Positions 1 to 9,087 of a stretch of DNA of 64,000 nt are shown here, one piece after another. The first letter of the stretch is position 1, and each line of letters opens with the position of its first letter. This DNA is from Aromatoleum bremense (lineage in GTDB: Bacteria; Pseudomonadota; Gammaproteobacteria; Burkholderiales; Rhodocyclaceae): NCBI RefSeq assembly GCF_017894365.1, contig NZ_CP059467.1, positions 3,782,001 through 3,846,000 on the forward strand, given 5' to 3'. The notes beneath the pieces are model-generated. The model had not been told where the DNA came from, did no database searches, and saw only the letters and a program-made list of their open reading frames with translations. Position numbers and translations under genes: made by a program.

Positions 1-624
1 GTGCGGATGCGACGCGGAAACGATCGCGTTGATCGCGACGTCGAGGTCGCCGTCGGTGGCGTTCTTGAAGCCGACCGGCGTCGATAGGCCCGACGACATC
101 TCGCGGTGCGTCTGCGACTCCGACGTGCGCGCGCCGATCGCCGTCCATGCGATCAGGTCGCCGTAGTACTGCGGGGCGATCGGGTCGAGGGCTTCGGTCG
201 CGGCCGGAAGGCCGATCTCGTTCACGTCGAGCAGGAAGCGGCGCGCCTTCTCCATGCCTTCCTCGATGTGGAACGAGTCGTCCATATAGGGATCGTTGAT
301 GAAGCCTTTCCAGCCTGTCGAGGTGCGCGGCTTCTCGAAATACACGCGCATCACCAGCACCATCGTTCCGGCCACTTCGTCGGCCAGCGCCTTCAGGCGC
401 TTGGCATAATCGAGGCCGGCGACCGGGTCGTGGATCGAGCACGGGCCGACGACGATGAACAGGCGCCTGTCCTTGCGGTCGAGGATGTCGTGGAGTGCGC
501 GGCGGCCGGCGACGACGGTCGCCGCAGCGCGTTCGGTCAGCGGCACGCGGGCCTTGATCTCCTCGGGCGAGGGCATCGGGTCGACGGCGACGATATTGAG
601 GTTTTCGGTTTGAGCCAGGGGCAT
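1..624 (-). CDS. aroG: 3-deoxy-7-phosphoheptulonate (DAHP) synthase, class I, 3' end missing
   Basis: The first enzyme of the shikimate pathway; it joins phosphoenolpyruvate and erythrose 4-phosphate in the cytoplasm. The 208 codons present start at an ATG at 624 and run off the left edge. Family landmarks in order are VVGPCSIHDP, MRVYFEKPRT, GWKGFINDP, GARTSESQ and GLSTPVGFKNATDGD. These carry the PEP-binding Arg/Lys and the metal-site Cys of AroF/G/H enzymes. The full protein should be about 350-360 residues, so roughly 40 percent is missing. It follows the rubredoxin reductase gene in the same direction after a 143-bp gap that holds nothing I can assign. Which feedback isozyme it is cannot be told from this part. 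Confidence 0.95.
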   Translation of the reverse strand, partial: MPLAQTENLNIVAVDPMPSPEEIKARVPLTERAAATVVAGRRALHDILDRKDRRLFIVVGPCSIHDPVAGLDYAKRLKALADEVAGTMVLVMRVYFEKPRTSTGWKGFINDPYMDDSFHIEEGMEKARRFLLDVNEIGLPAATEALDPIAPQYYGDLIAWTAIGARTSESQTHREMSSGLSTPVGFKNATDGDLDVAINAIVSASHPH

Positions 625-767
625 TACGCGCTTCTCCGCAGTGCAGCAGGGAGGGCGCATTGTAACGCTGCTCGCGGCGGGCGGGGAGCGCTTCCGGCGT
701 CCTCCGGAGGGTGGTGGGGCGGGGCGGCGGCGAGCCGGAAACCGCGCCGCCGCGGCCTTCCGCGGGT

Positions 768-1928
768 TCAGCCGAGCGTTGCGGGCGCGCGGCTGGCGAG
801 CGCCTGCTTGCGCGCCGTTGCGCCGCCGAGCAGGACGAAGCCGAGGAGTTTTTCGTTTGCGTCGAGACACTGCGCCTCGATGCCGCCGCCGGCCTCGTCG
901 CTGGCGACGATCTGCCAGCTGCCCTGCGCGTCGATCGCCGGCGGGCAGACGACCGCGGGGCATGCCGGCGTCTTGACGACGACCGGCATCGCCGGATAGC
1001 TGACCGCGGTCGGCGTGCCGGCGAGCGTCGCTGCCAGCGCGCGCGCCTGGTGCATGATCGGCATCACGTACGGCAGCGTCAGGCCGTCGACTTCGGCGCA
1101 GTCGCCGAGCGCGTGGATATGCGGATCGGAGCTCGCCAGCCGGCGGTCGGTCAGCACGCCGCGGTTGACGGCGAGGCCGGCCGCGGCGGCGAGTGCGGTG
1201 CGCGGTCGCAGGCCGACTGCCGACAGCACCACGTCGGCGTCGAGCGTCGTGCCGTCGCTGATCGCGAGCCGGTAACCGCCGGCATGGTGCGACACCGTGG
1301 TGGCGGAGACGCCGAGTCGAAAGCTCACGCCGGCCGCTTCGAGCCGCTGCCGAAACCACTGCCCGGTGTCTTCCGGCAGCAACCTGCCGAGCGGCCAGCG
1401 GGCGATGTCGATGACTGTCGGGCGGATGTCGCGGGCGAGCAGGTCGTTGGCGAATTCGCAGCCGATCAGCCCGCCGCCGAGCACCGCGACGCGCTTCGCG
1501 CCGTCGAGCCGCGCGGCGAAGCGGGCGAAATCGTCGAGGTCATTGACCGACAGGACGTCCGCCGCCGCGTCGCCGCCGAGCGGCAGGCGGATCGGATCGG
1601 CGCCGAGCGCGAGCACGAGGTCGCGATAGGGGATTTCTTCGCCACCGGCGAGTTCGACGACGCGGCGGGCAGGGTGGAGCGCGGCGACCTCGAGGTGGGG
1701 GCGGATCACCGCGGCGAGCTCGGCGGCCATTTTTTCGACCGGCTTCATCACCAGGCTTGCGGCGCTGCGGTGGGCCGAAAATGCGTTCGACAGCATCGGC
1801 TTCGAATAGAAGCCGGCCGCGTCGCGGCTCAGGATGACGAGTGGTGTGTCACGGTCGAGCTTGCGCAATTCACGTGCCAGCGTGTAGCCGGCGAGACCGC
1901 TGCCGAGGATGACGATGGGTGGGGTCAT
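768..1928 (-). CDS. Rubredoxin-NAD(+) reductase, FAD-dependent
   Basis: A 386-residue flavoprotein of the pyridine-nucleotide disulfide reductase fold that passes electrons from NAD(P)H to rubredoxin. The N-terminus has the FAD dinucleotide fold (IVILGSGLAGYTLARELR). A second nucleotide-binding motif for NAD(P)H lies near residue 150 (VAVLGGGLIGCEFA), and the second FAD contact (HIHALGDCAEVDG) near residue 275. There is no CxxxxC redox disulfide, as expected for rubredoxin reductases of the Pseudomonas/Acinetobacter RubB type. It lies 112 bp downstream of the rubredoxin gene on the same strand, with rubrerythrin before that. The three probably make an electron chain from NAD(P)H to rubredoxin to rubrerythrin. 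An alkane hydroxylase partner is the other known use, but none is seen here. Confidence 0.9.
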   Translation of the reverse strand: MTPPIVILGSGLAGYTLARELRKLDRDTPLVILSRDAAGFYSKPMLSNAFSAHRSAASLVMKPVEKMAAELAAVIRPHLEVAALHPARRVVELAGGEEIPYRDLVLALGADPIRLPLGGDAAADVLSVNDLDDFARFAARLDGAKRVAVLGGGLIGCEFANDLLARDIRPTVIDIARWPLGRLLPEDTGQWFRQRLEAAGVSFRLGVSATTVSHHAGGYRLAISDGTTLDADVVLSAVGLRPRTALAAAAGLAVNRGVLTDRRLASSDPHIHALGDCAEVDGLTLPYVMPIMHQARALAATLAGTPTAVSYPAMPVVVKTPACPAVVCPPAIDAQGSWQIVASDEAGGGIEAQCLDANEKLLGFVLLGGATARKQALASRAPATLG

Positions 1929-2040
1929 GGGTTGCCTCTCTGTTGTTCGTCTTGTCGGCGGGGTGCCGGGTCGCCGGCGGAGAACGATCCGGCAGCGGGT
2001 AGCCTGCTCCCGGGTGTCAGGGAGCAGGGGCGATGCCGCA

Positions 2041-2205
2041 TCAGATCATGACCATCTCGAAGTCGGCCTTCGCGACGCCGCAGTCGGGGCAGGACCAGTC
2101 GTTGGGGATGTCTTCCCAGCGCGTGCCGGGGGCGATGCCCTCGTCCGGGAGTCCGGCTGCTTCGTCGTAGGTGAAACCGCATACAACACATTGCCAAGTC
2201 TTCAT
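2041..2205 (-). CDS. Rubredoxin (54 aa)
   Basis: A small one-iron electron carrier. The frame from the ATG at 2205 gives 54 residues, starting [18 protein letters not shown] and ending [17 protein letters not shown]. It has the two CxxCG knuckles that bind Fe(SCys)4, and the [11 protein letters not shown] core typical of rubredoxins. A good ribosome site (GAAAGGAAGAAC) lies just upstream. It sits between rubrerythrin (58 bp upstream) and rubredoxin reductase (downstream), all on the minus strand, so an operon is likely. The product should take electrons from the reductase and give them to the diiron protein. Confidence 0.95.
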   Translation of the reverse strand: MKTWQCVVCGFTYDEAAGLPDEGIAPGTRWEDIPNDWSCPDCGVAKADFEMVMI

Positions 2206-2263
2206 GATGTTCTTCCTTTCACGCTTGATTCGTCGTTGATTCGTCGATTCGGCACGGCCCGGT

Positions 2264-2749
2264 TCAGGCGGAGATCCGGTCGAGCGCTTCCTGGTAGTGG
2301 TTGGCGTGACGCTCTTCGACCTTGGCGAGCGCGGCGAAGCGCTTCGCCGCGCGTTCGAGCACGGCCCTGAACTGTTCGGCGTGTTCCTTCGACTCGACGA
2401 TCTGCTCGTCGATCTCCTTCACCGCGTCGGCATGGCCTTCCTCGACGGCTGCGTGGCGAAAGCCCGGGTACATCTCGGTGTATTCGTAGGTCTCGCCTTC
2501 GATCGCGAACTGCAGCGCGCGCGCCGGGGTCATTTTCGCCTTCGGGTAGAGCAGGTCGAGGTGGCCGAACGCGTGCATCACTTCCTGGTCGGCGGTCGCC
2601 TCGAAAACCTTCGCGGTTTCCTCGTCGCCCATCTCGCGGCACAGCTTGGCGAAGTAGCGGTACTTGATGTGCGCCATCGACTCGCCGGCGAACGCGGCTT
2701 CAAGGTTCTGGATGGTGACCGATTGCGGGTTGTGGAAGGGATTTGTCAT
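2264..2749 (-). CDS. Rubrerythrin, short form without rubredoxin domain
   Basis: A 161-residue ferritin-like diiron protein that reduces hydrogen peroxide. The ATG at 2749 is chosen because an AAAGGAG site precedes it; an in-frame start further upstream has none. Diiron ligand motifs are visible: [10 protein letters not shown] (near 21-30), ADQEVMHA (E56, H59), [14 protein letters not shown] (84-97) and ESKEHAEQF (119-127). Classical rubrerythrins end in a C-terminal rubredoxin domain. Here it is absent, and a separate rubredoxin gene follows 58 bp downstream, so the electron donor is supplied in trans. It is first in the apparent three-gene operon with rubredoxin and its reductase. The role is inferred to be peroxide defence. 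Confidence 0.93.
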   Translation of the reverse strand: MTNPFHNPQSVTIQNLEAAFAGESMAHIKYRYFAKLCREMGDEETAKVFEATADQEVMHAFGHLDLLYPKAKMTPARALQFAIEGETYEYTEMYPGFRHAAVEEGHADAVKEIDEQIVESKEHAEQFRAVLERAAKRFAALAKVEERHANHYQEALDRISA

Positions 2750-2870
2750 CTTGTTTCTCCTTTCTTCGCGGGTTGCGTTGGAACCCATCGTACGCAGCGC
2801 GGGAAGATTGGAGAAATTGAATGTCGGAATAGAATCGATATGTATTGACTATCAACTGTGCAGTGGAACA

Positions 2871-3893
2871 TCAGTAGAACAGCTCGGCGATTTCGACCGA
2901 CGAACGCTGCCCGACCTTGCCGTAGTTTGCGTCCAGCCACGTCCGGGCATGTTGCCGGCCCTGGTCGCGCAGCATCTCGAGAAATCGCAGGCTCGTCGCG
3001 AGCCTGGTTTCGGTCGGCAACTGGCTCAGCAGTTCTTCGGCTTCGATCAGATGGAAATTCGTCCGCTTCAGCCGCCGCTCGAGCCGTCCCGCCGGCAGCA
3101 GCGTGCGGCTGGCGTATTCGCGCGCGTGGGCGTACATGCGCATCTCGCGCAGGAAGGTCGCGTTGAACGACAGGTCGAGCGTGCGGCTGCGGATCTCCTC
3201 GACGGTGTGCGGCGTCTCGCCGTGCAGCAGCGGGCTGAGCAGGACGAGGAGAATGTCACGCGACGAGCAGTCGTAGAACAGCGGAAAGACTGCGGGGTTC
3301 GCCGAGTAGCCGCCGTCCCAGTAGGGTTCGCCGTCGATCTCGACGGCGCGGTGCAGCGCCGGCAGGCAGGCGGACGCGAGCAGCGCGTCGGCGGTCATTT
3401 CGCGCGTTTCGAAGATCCGCAGCTTGCCGGTGTTCGCATGGGTCGCCGCGACGAAGAGCTTGAGCCGGCAGTGCGTGCGCAGGCGCTCGAAGTCGATTTC
3501 GCGCACGACGATGTCGCGCAGCGGGTTGACGTCGAAAGGGTTCAGTTCGTGCGGTGAATAGTGGCGCGCCCACGCGAGTATCGCCCTGGCGCCCGGCGAC
3601 AGGTTGCCGTTTTCGCCGTTCGTGACGGCGGCGCTCGGATCGAAGGGGGCGCTCGCGGCGACGGCGCCCCAGAAGCGCGCGAGCGCCTCGCGTGCGCCGT
3701 CGCGCCCGCCGTGCAACAGCCCGTGCGCGAGGACGACTGCATTCATTGCGCCGGCGCTGGTCCCGCTGATCCCCTCGAATTCCAGTCGGCCATCTTCGAG
3801 CAGGCCGTCCAGCACGCCCCAGGTAAACGCGCCATGTGCGCCGCCGCCCTGCAACGCGAGGCTGATGGCAGGATTGCGCGAACGGAATAGCAT
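2871..3893 (-). CDS. Patatin-like phospholipase
   Basis: A predicted cytoplasmic acyl hydrolase of about 340 residues. It has the oxyanion loop GGGAHGAF, the nucleophile elbow GTSAG (catalytic Ser) and the DGG motif (catalytic Asp, in WDGGYSANP), so the Ser-Asp dyad is complete. The C-terminal part has the LSFNATFLREMR segment common in bacterial patatins related to phasin-associated or RssA-type proteins. I start it at 3893 (MLFRSRNP) because GGAG lies 8 nt upstream. An ATG at 3926 in frame has no ribosome site. A perfect hairpin overlaps the leader (separate entry). The lipid substrate is unknown. Confidence 0.88.
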   Translation of the reverse strand: MLFRSRNPAISLALQGGGAHGAFTWGVLDGLLEDGRLEFEGISGTSAGAMNAVVLAHGLLHGGRDGAREALARFWGAVAASAPFDPSAAVTNGENGNLSPGARAILAWARHYSPHELNPFDVNPLRDIVVREIDFERLRTHCRLKLFVAATHANTGKLRIFETREMTADALLASACLPALHRAVEIDGEPYWDGGYSANPAVFPLFYDCSSRDILLVLLSPLLHGETPHTVEEIRSRTLDLSFNATFLREMRMYAHAREYASRTLLPAGRLERRLKRTNFHLIEAEELLSQLPTETRLATSLRFLEMLRDQGRQHARTWLDANYGKVGQRSSVEIAELFY

Positions 3894-3903
3894 CGGTTGT
3901 TCT

Positions 3904-3948
3904 CCGGCAACATCGAAACCGCACATGATGCAGTCTCGATGTTGCCGG
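3904..3948. promoter_or_regulatory. Perfect 13-bp inverted repeat over the patatin gene leader
   Basis: CCGGCAACATCGA (3904-3916) and TCGATGTTGCCGG (3936-3948) are exact inverse copies separated by 19 nt. On the minus-strand transcript the distal arm ends in CCGG, immediately joined to the AG that completes the GGAG ribosome site of the patatin gene. If transcribed, the hairpin would partly mask that site. If not transcribed, it could be a dimer operator. Either reading is an inference. Confidence 0.55.
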
Positions 3949-3996
3949 TGTTGTTAAGGATGGCTACTGCCGCGGCAAATCGCGGTCGTTCGCGGT

Positions 3997-4212
3997 TCAG
4001 GACTCGAAGCGGAACCCGACTTTCAGTTTGACCTGGAAGTGCGCGATCTTGCCGTCGGCGATGTGCCCCCGGATCTCGGTGGTTTCGAACCAGTCGAGGT
4101 GCCGCAACGACTGGCTCGCCTGCTCGATCGCGTTGCGGATCGCATCGTCGACGCCGACGGGCGATGTACCGACGAGCTCAACGAGTTTGTAGACGTGGTT
4201 CTGATCTGTCAT
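3997..4212 (-). CDS. Dodecin family flavin-binding protein
   Basis: A 71-residue protein matching dodecins, dodecameric hollow spheres that store or buffer riboflavin, FMN or CoA. Landmarks are VYKLVELVGTSPVGVDDAI at the N-terminus, HLDWFETTEIRGHI in the middle with the conserved flavin-stacking Trp, and QVKLKVGFRFE at the end. The ATG at 4212 has a strong GGAGGAG site; longer in-frame starts do not. It stands between the patatin and GGDEF-EAL genes on the same strand, with gaps of about 100 bp either side, and is probably a single-gene unit. Confidence 0.93.
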   Translation of the reverse strand: MTDQNHVYKLVELVGTSPVGVDDAIRNAIEQASQSLRHLDWFETTEIRGHIADGKIAHFQVKLKVGFRFES

Positions 4213-4322
4213 CGTCTTCTCCTCCTGGCATGAATGGGCAGGTTTTCCAGTATAGGAGCATGTCGCGGAGTTGCCCGGCGAGACGCGGCGCAGGGGCACC
4301 CGCGGGTCCGGCCGCCCGCGGG

Positions 4323-7085
4323 TCAGGGATGTGCCTCCTGCGCCCGCGCTTCGCGCAGGAAAATCCCGAGCGCGGCCGGATCGAGCGGGCGGGAGAAATA
4401 GTGGCCCTGCGCGAAATCGCACCCGATCTGGCGCAGGAAGTCGGCTTGCTCGGCGTGCTCGACGCCTTCGGCGACGACCGACAGCCCGAGGCTTTTCGCG
4501 AGCGCCACGACCGCGCGCGTCAGTGACCGATCGTTGCGGTCGCCGGGCAGGCCGCTGACGAACGAGCGGTCGATCTTGAGGCTGTGGACCGGGAAGCGCT
4601 TGAGATAGGCGAGCGAGGAGTAGCCGGTGCCGAAATCGTCGATGCTGATGCTCACCCCGGCCTCGACGAGTTCGGTGAGGACGAGGACCGCGCGCTCGGG
4701 ATGTTCCATGACCATCCCTTCCGTGACCTCGAATTCGAGGTCACAGGGCGCGAGGCCGGCTTCGTCGAGCATTGCGAGCAGGCGGCTCGCGAGATCGTTG
4801 CGGCGGAACTGCCGCGGCGACAGATTCACCGCGACCCTGCCGGAGAAGATCCCGGCGTTCTTCCATTCGCGCACGCGGCGGGCCGCTTCCCGCAGCACCC
4901 ATTCACCGATCGGCTCGATGAGCCCGGACTCTTCGGCGAGCGAGATGAAGCGCGACGGCAGGATCGTCCCCTTTTGCGGATGCTCCCAGCGCACCAGCGC
5001 TTCGACGCCGGCGACTTCGAGCGTCGCGAGGTCCATGCAGGGCTGGAACACCAGCTTGAGTTCGTCGCGATCGAGCGCCGCGCGCAGGCTGTTCGCCATG
5101 AACAGCCGTTCGCTCGCCTGCGCGTTGATTTCCGGCGCGAAGAAGCGGTAGCGGTTCTTCCCTTCCTGTTTTGCGCGGTACATCGCCATGTCGGCTTGCC
5201 GCAGCAGCGTTTCCGCGTCGAGGCTGTCGGAGGGATAACAGCCGATGCCGATGCTCGCCGAGATGTACTGGTACTGCGGTTGCCCGGCCAGGATGTAGGG
5301 GCGCTCGAGGGCATCGAGGATGTTGCGGGCGATGATGCCTGCCTCCTCGGGGGAGCGCAGCTCGTCGAGCAGGACGGCGAATTCGTCGCCACCGAGGCGT
5401 GCGGTCGTGTCGCTCGCGCGCACGCAGCCGCCGAGGCGTTCCGCGACGCGCCGCAACAGTTCGTCTCCGGCCTCGTGCCCGAGGGTGTCGTTGATCGGCT
5501 TGAAACCGTCGAGGTCGATGAACAGCAGCGCGAGCATGTTCCCGTGCCGCTCGGCGCGGACCAGCATGTCGGCGAGGCGCTCGCGAAACAGCAGGCGGTT
5601 CGGCAGTTCGGTCAGCGCGTCGTAATGCGCGAGGTGCTGCAGGCGGGCCTCGTACTGCTTCGCAGCCGAGATGTCGGAAAAGACGCACACGAGGATCGTT
5701 TCGTCCGACCCGTACGCGGCCCTGCTGATGCTGCTCCATGCGGGATACATCTCGCCGTTTTTTCGCCGGCCCCGGACTTCGCCCTGCCACTGCCCGGTTT
5801 CGTGTACTGCGCAGCGCCGGTCGTCGCGGTGCGCCTTTTCGGTTTCCGCGAGGAGTATCGCAAGCGGTTGCCCGACCACTTCCGCCGGCCAATACCCGGT
5901 GATTGACATGAATGCGCGATTCACGGTGGCAATCCGCCCGCCGCGCGCGATCACCACGCCCTCCACCGCGGAGTCGAGCGCCGTCGCAGCGAGCGCGAGC
6001 TTCTCCTCCGCCTGCGCCCGGTCCGCTTCGCGCTGGTGCAGCAGTTCCTGCGCCTGGGTCAGTGCGCGGCCCACTTCGTCGGCTTCCTCGAGCGCGAGCG
6101 GCGGGATTGAAACCGGCTCGCCCCTGCCGATCGCCAACGCAGGGGCGACGAGGGCCTGGATCGGCCGGGCAATCCTGCGGCCGAGGAGACCGGCGAGCGC
6201 GAGGCCGCCGAGCAGCAGCACCATCGCGCCGACGGCGTAGTGGCGCAGCGCGTCCACGAGCCCCGCGGTCAGCGCGCTCTGCTGAACGCCGACCGCGGCC
6301 GTCCACCCGTAGGGCGCGGAACGCGAGAAGAAGCACACGAAAGCTATGCCCTGCAGCGACTCAGCCTCGATCGAACCTTTCGTTTCACGCTGGGTTGCCT
6401 CGAGCAAGGCGGGGAACGTCTTCTGCCCGATCAGTTTCTCGTCCGCGGGGCTTCGCGCGAGCCGCCGCCCTTCGCTGTCGAGGAGCACGGCTACCCGTCC
6501 CGGCGCCAGCCCCTGCTGCTGCAGAAGCTCCCCGAGGTGTTTCAGTTCGATGCCCAGCGCCAGGCTGTAGAGGACCTTTTCGTCGCGGATGACCGGGACT
6601 TCCAGGCTCACGACAGCAGTTCGCGTCATCCCGCTGATGTAGACACCGGACACCGCGGGCAGGCCGGTTTCGATGACGCGGCGCAGCAATGCCGGATTGG
6701 CATGCTGCGGCAACGGCGAACCAAGAGGCTGCAGGAGGTTGAGGAGCTGCTGTCCCGAGGCGTCCGTCAGCACGATCGTGAATCCGGGGGTGTGGCGAAG
6801 AACCTCCTTTGCCTGGCGGTAGAACTCGCTGCGGTCGCTGCGGTCGATGTCGTCGGAAGCTGCGAGGGTTTCCAGGGCAGCCTGATTTGCCGCGATGTCC
6901 CGTTCGATGAGCCGCAGCAGGGTGTGTGTGGCTTCGTGCGTCTGCTCGAGAACGGCGGCCCGTTCCCGTTCGTAGGACAGATAGATGACGATTGCGGCGA
7001 GCAGCCAGGCGGGCAGGATGCAGGCGACGACGAGGAGTGCGACTGTCGAACGGATCGTGCGGCGGCGCGGAGCCTGAGGGCGCAT
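4323..7085 (-). CDS. Membrane-bound sensor PAS-GGDEF-EAL cyclic-di-GMP protein
   Basis: A 920-residue inner-membrane regulator. Order of parts: a transmembrane segment near 15-40 (VALLVVACILPAWLLAAIVIYL), a periplasmic sensor region of about 230 residues, a second membrane segment (VGAMVLLLGGLALAGLLG), a HAMP-like stretch, a PAS domain (ITGYWPAEVVGQP), then GGDEF and EAL. The cyclase site reads RLGGDEFAVLL, with a product-inhibition RxxD (RASD) five residues before it. The EAL domain keeps EALVRW and the DFGTGYSSLAYLKRFP loop. Both activities could therefore be real. The start at 7085 has GGAGG 9 nt upstream; an ATG at 7106 lacks one. The input signal is unknown. Confidence 0.92.
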   Translation of the reverse strand: MRPQAPRRRTIRSTVALLVVACILPAWLLAAIVIYLSYERERAAVLEQTHEATHTLLRLIERDIAANQAALETLAASDDIDRSDRSEFYRQAKEVLRHTPGFTIVLTDASGQQLLNLLQPLGSPLPQHANPALLRRVIETGLPAVSGVYISGMTRTAVVSLEVPVIRDEKVLYSLALGIELKHLGELLQQQGLAPGRVAVLLDSEGRRLARSPADEKLIGQKTFPALLEATQRETKGSIEAESLQGIAFVCFFSRSAPYGWTAAVGVQQSALTAGLVDALRHYAVGAMVLLLGGLALAGLLGRRIARPIQALVAPALAIGRGEPVSIPPLALEEADEVGRALTQAQELLHQREADRAQAEEKLALAATALDSAVEGVVIARGGRIATVNRAFMSITGYWPAEVVGQPLAILLAETEKAHRDDRRCAVHETGQWQGEVRGRRKNGEMYPAWSSISRAAYGSDETILVCVFSDISAAKQYEARLQHLAHYDALTELPNRLLFRERLADMLVRAERHGNMLALLFIDLDGFKPINDTLGHEAGDELLRRVAERLGGCVRASDTTARLGGDEFAVLLDELRSPEEAGIIARNILDALERPYILAGQPQYQYISASIGIGCYPSDSLDAETLLRQADMAMYRAKQEGKNRYRFFAPEINAQASERLFMANSLRAALDRDELKLVFQPCMDLATLEVAGVEALVRWEHPQKGTILPSRFISLAEESGLIEPIGEWVLREAARRVREWKNAGIFSGRVAVNLSPRQFRRNDLASRLLAMLDEAGLAPCDLEFEVTEGMVMEHPERAVLVLTELVEAGVSISIDDFGTGYSSLAYLKRFPVHSLKIDRSFVSGLPGDRNDRSLTRAVVALAKSLGLSVVAEGVEHAEQADFLRQIGCDFAQGHYFSRPLDPAALGIFLREARAQEAHP

Positions 7086-7400
7086 CTCGTAGAACCTCCA
7101 CGACACGACTGCGACAGCATGCAGACGTCGTCATCACTGTGGTCCGGGGGCGGCGACACGGCAAAAACTATGCGACCAAAGTAGTATGCGCCACGACTGC
7201 GCACTGTATGCCAAACCTGCCGTGTTCGCCAATCCCGAGAGCGGTGAATCCGCATGAAGACGGTCCCGCTCGGTTTGCCCGGAACACTCGGCGTTCTGGT
7301 GCGCGGCGATCCCGTTTAGAATCGCCCCCTCCCGGCGGCCCCCGCGTGGTCGTCCCGGCCCCTTCGCCGACCCGTTACAACCTGGATACTGGACTCACCG
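7086..7400. other. Divergent intergenic region
   Basis: This 315-bp gap separates the GGDEF-EAL gene (leftward) from the FAD protein gene (rightward) and must hold both promoters. A TAGAAT hexamer at about 7316-7321 is a fair -10 box for the rightward gene, but no convincing -35 box accompanies it. I see no RNA gene or reading frame worth naming. Confidence 0.4.
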
Positions 7401-9014
7401 ATGCTGCGACTCACCGAACTCAGGCTGCCGCTCGATCATCCGCCCGAGGCGTTGAGCGCTGCGATCGTCGAGCGACTCGGCATCGCCGCCGACGACCTCG
7501 GCGATGTCACCGTCTTCAGGCGCAGCTACGACGCGCGCAAGGTCGCAATGATGACGATGATCTACACCGTGGATATCGTCGTGCGCGACGAGGCCGCGTT
7601 GCTGCGCAGGTTCGCCGGCGACCGCCACGTCGTGCCGACGCCCGACACGAACTACCGCTTCGTCGGCCGCGCGCCGGAAGGCTTCGCAAACCGCCCGGTC
7701 GTCGTCGGCTTCGGCCCGTGCGGCATCTTCGCCGGGCTGATCCTCGCGCAGATGGGCTTGCGGCCGATCATCCTCGAACGCGGCAAGGCGGTGCGCGAAC
7801 GCACCAAGGACACCTGGGGGCTGTGGCGCAACAACGTGCTGAACCCCGAATCGAACGTCCAGTTCGGCGAGGGCGGCGCCGGGACGTTCTCGGACGGCAA
7901 GCTCTACAGCCAGATCAAGGACCCGAAGCATTACGGCCGCAAGGTGCTGACCGAGTTCGTCAAGGCCGGTGCGCCCGAGGAAATCCTGTATGTCGCGAAG
8001 CCGCATATCGGCACGTTTCGCCTCGTCGGCATGGTCGAGGCGATGCGCCATGACATCGAGGCGCTCGGCGGCGAGATCCGCTTCCAGCAGCGCGTCGCCG
8101 ATGTGCTGATCGAGGACGGCCACGTGCGCGGGCTGACGCTCGCGTCGGGCGAGGAGATCCGCTGCGACCACGTCGTGCTCGCGCTCGGCCACAGTGCACG
8201 CGACACCTTCGGGATGCTGCACGCGCGCGGCGTGTTCATGGAGCCGAAACCGTTTTCGATCGGCTTTCGCATCGAGCATCCGCAGTCCTTGATCGACAAA
8301 GCCCGCTTCGGCCCGAACGCGGGCCATCCGCTGCTCGGCGCCGCCGACTACAAGCTCGTCCATCACGCGAAGAACGGCCGCAGCGTCTATAGCTTCTGCA
8401 TGTGCCCGGGCGGCACGGTCGTCGCGGCGACCTCCGAGCCGGAGCGCGTCGTCACCAACGGCATGAGCCAGTATTCGCGCAACGAGCGCAACGCGAATGC
8501 CGGCATCGTCGTCGGCATCACGCCCGCCGACTATCCGGGCGGGCCGCTCGCCGGCGTCGAGTTCCAGCGTCGCTGGGAATCGCGCGCGTTCGAACTCGGC
8601 GGCGGCGACTACGTGGCGCCGGCGCAGCTCGTCGGCGACTTCATCGCCGGCCAGCCGTCGGCGGTGCTCGGTGCGGTCGAGCCGTCGTACAAGCCGGGCG
8701 TGAAACTCGGCGATCTCACGACCAGCCTGCCCGACTACGCGATCGACGCGGTGCGCGAAGCGCTGCCGGCGTTCGAGCGCCAGATCAAGGGCTTTTCGAT
8801 GCGCGACGCGGTGCTGACCGGCGTCGAGACGCGCACCTCGTCGCCGCTGCGCATCACGCGCGGCGCGGACTGCCAGAGCCTGAACGTGAAGGGTCTTTAT
8901 CCGGCGGGCGAGGGTGCGGGCTACGCGGGCGGCATCCTGTCGGCCGGTGTCGATGGCATCCGCGTCGCCGAAGCGCTCGCGACCGCACTGCTCGGCGCGC
9001 CGGCTGCGGTGTGA
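7401..9014 (+). CDS. FAD-dependent protein of the COG2509 type
   Basis: A 537-residue predicted flavoprotein dehydrogenase of unknown substrate, widespread in bacteria. After an N-terminal region of about 90 residues comes the FAD motif VVVGFGPCGIFAGLILAQMG. It continues with ERGKAVRERTKDT, NVQFGEGGAGTFSDGKL and, near the C-terminus, YPAGEGAGYAGGILSAGVDG, which contacts FAD. These make assignment to this family firm. Function is not established for the family. It is followed by slyX after 73 bp. The start is the first ATG of the conserved frame; its ribosome site is weak. Confidence 0.85.
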   Translation: MLRLTELRLPLDHPPEALSAAIVERLGIAADDLGDVTVFRRSYDARKVAMMTMIYTVDIVVRDEAALLRRFAGDRHVVPTPDTNYRFVGRAPEGFANRPVVVGFGPCGIFAGLILAQMGLRPIILERGKAVRERTKDTWGLWRNNVLNPESNVQFGEGGAGTFSDGKLYSQIKDPKHYGRKVLTEFVKAGAPEEILYVAKPHIGTFRLVGMVEAMRHDIEALGGEIRFQQRVADVLIEDGHVRGLTLASGEEIRCDHVVLALGHSARDTFGMLHARGVFMEPKPFSIGFRIEHPQSLIDKARFGPNAGHPLLGAADYKLVHHAKNGRSVYSFCMCPGGTVVAATSEPERVVTNGMSQYSRNERNANAGIVVGITPADYPGGPLAGVEFQRRWESRAFELGGGDYVAPAQLVGDFIAGQPSAVLGAVEPSYKPGVKLGDLTTSLPDYAIDAVREALPAFERQIKGFSMRDAVLTGVETRTSSPLRITRGADCQSLNVKGLYPAGEGAGYAGGILSAGVDGIRVAEALATALLGAPAAV

Positions 9015-9087
9015 GCGCCGTTGCGCTTCGGGCGCACCGATTCATCCCGCCACGGCATGTCGACGCGGCCGAACTCAAGGAACAAGC

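Noticed and set aside
106..2051. Long open frames on the + strand opposite the DAHP synthase, reductase and rubrerythrin genes
   Set aside because: They mirror well-identified minus-strand genes, have Arg/Ala-rich composition typical of antisense frames in GC-rich DNA, and show no family motif.
2825..2865. Possible OxyR site upstream of rubrerythrin (ATAG and CTAT tetranucleotides)
   Set aside because: The spacing of the tetranucleotides does not fit the four-element OxyR pattern.
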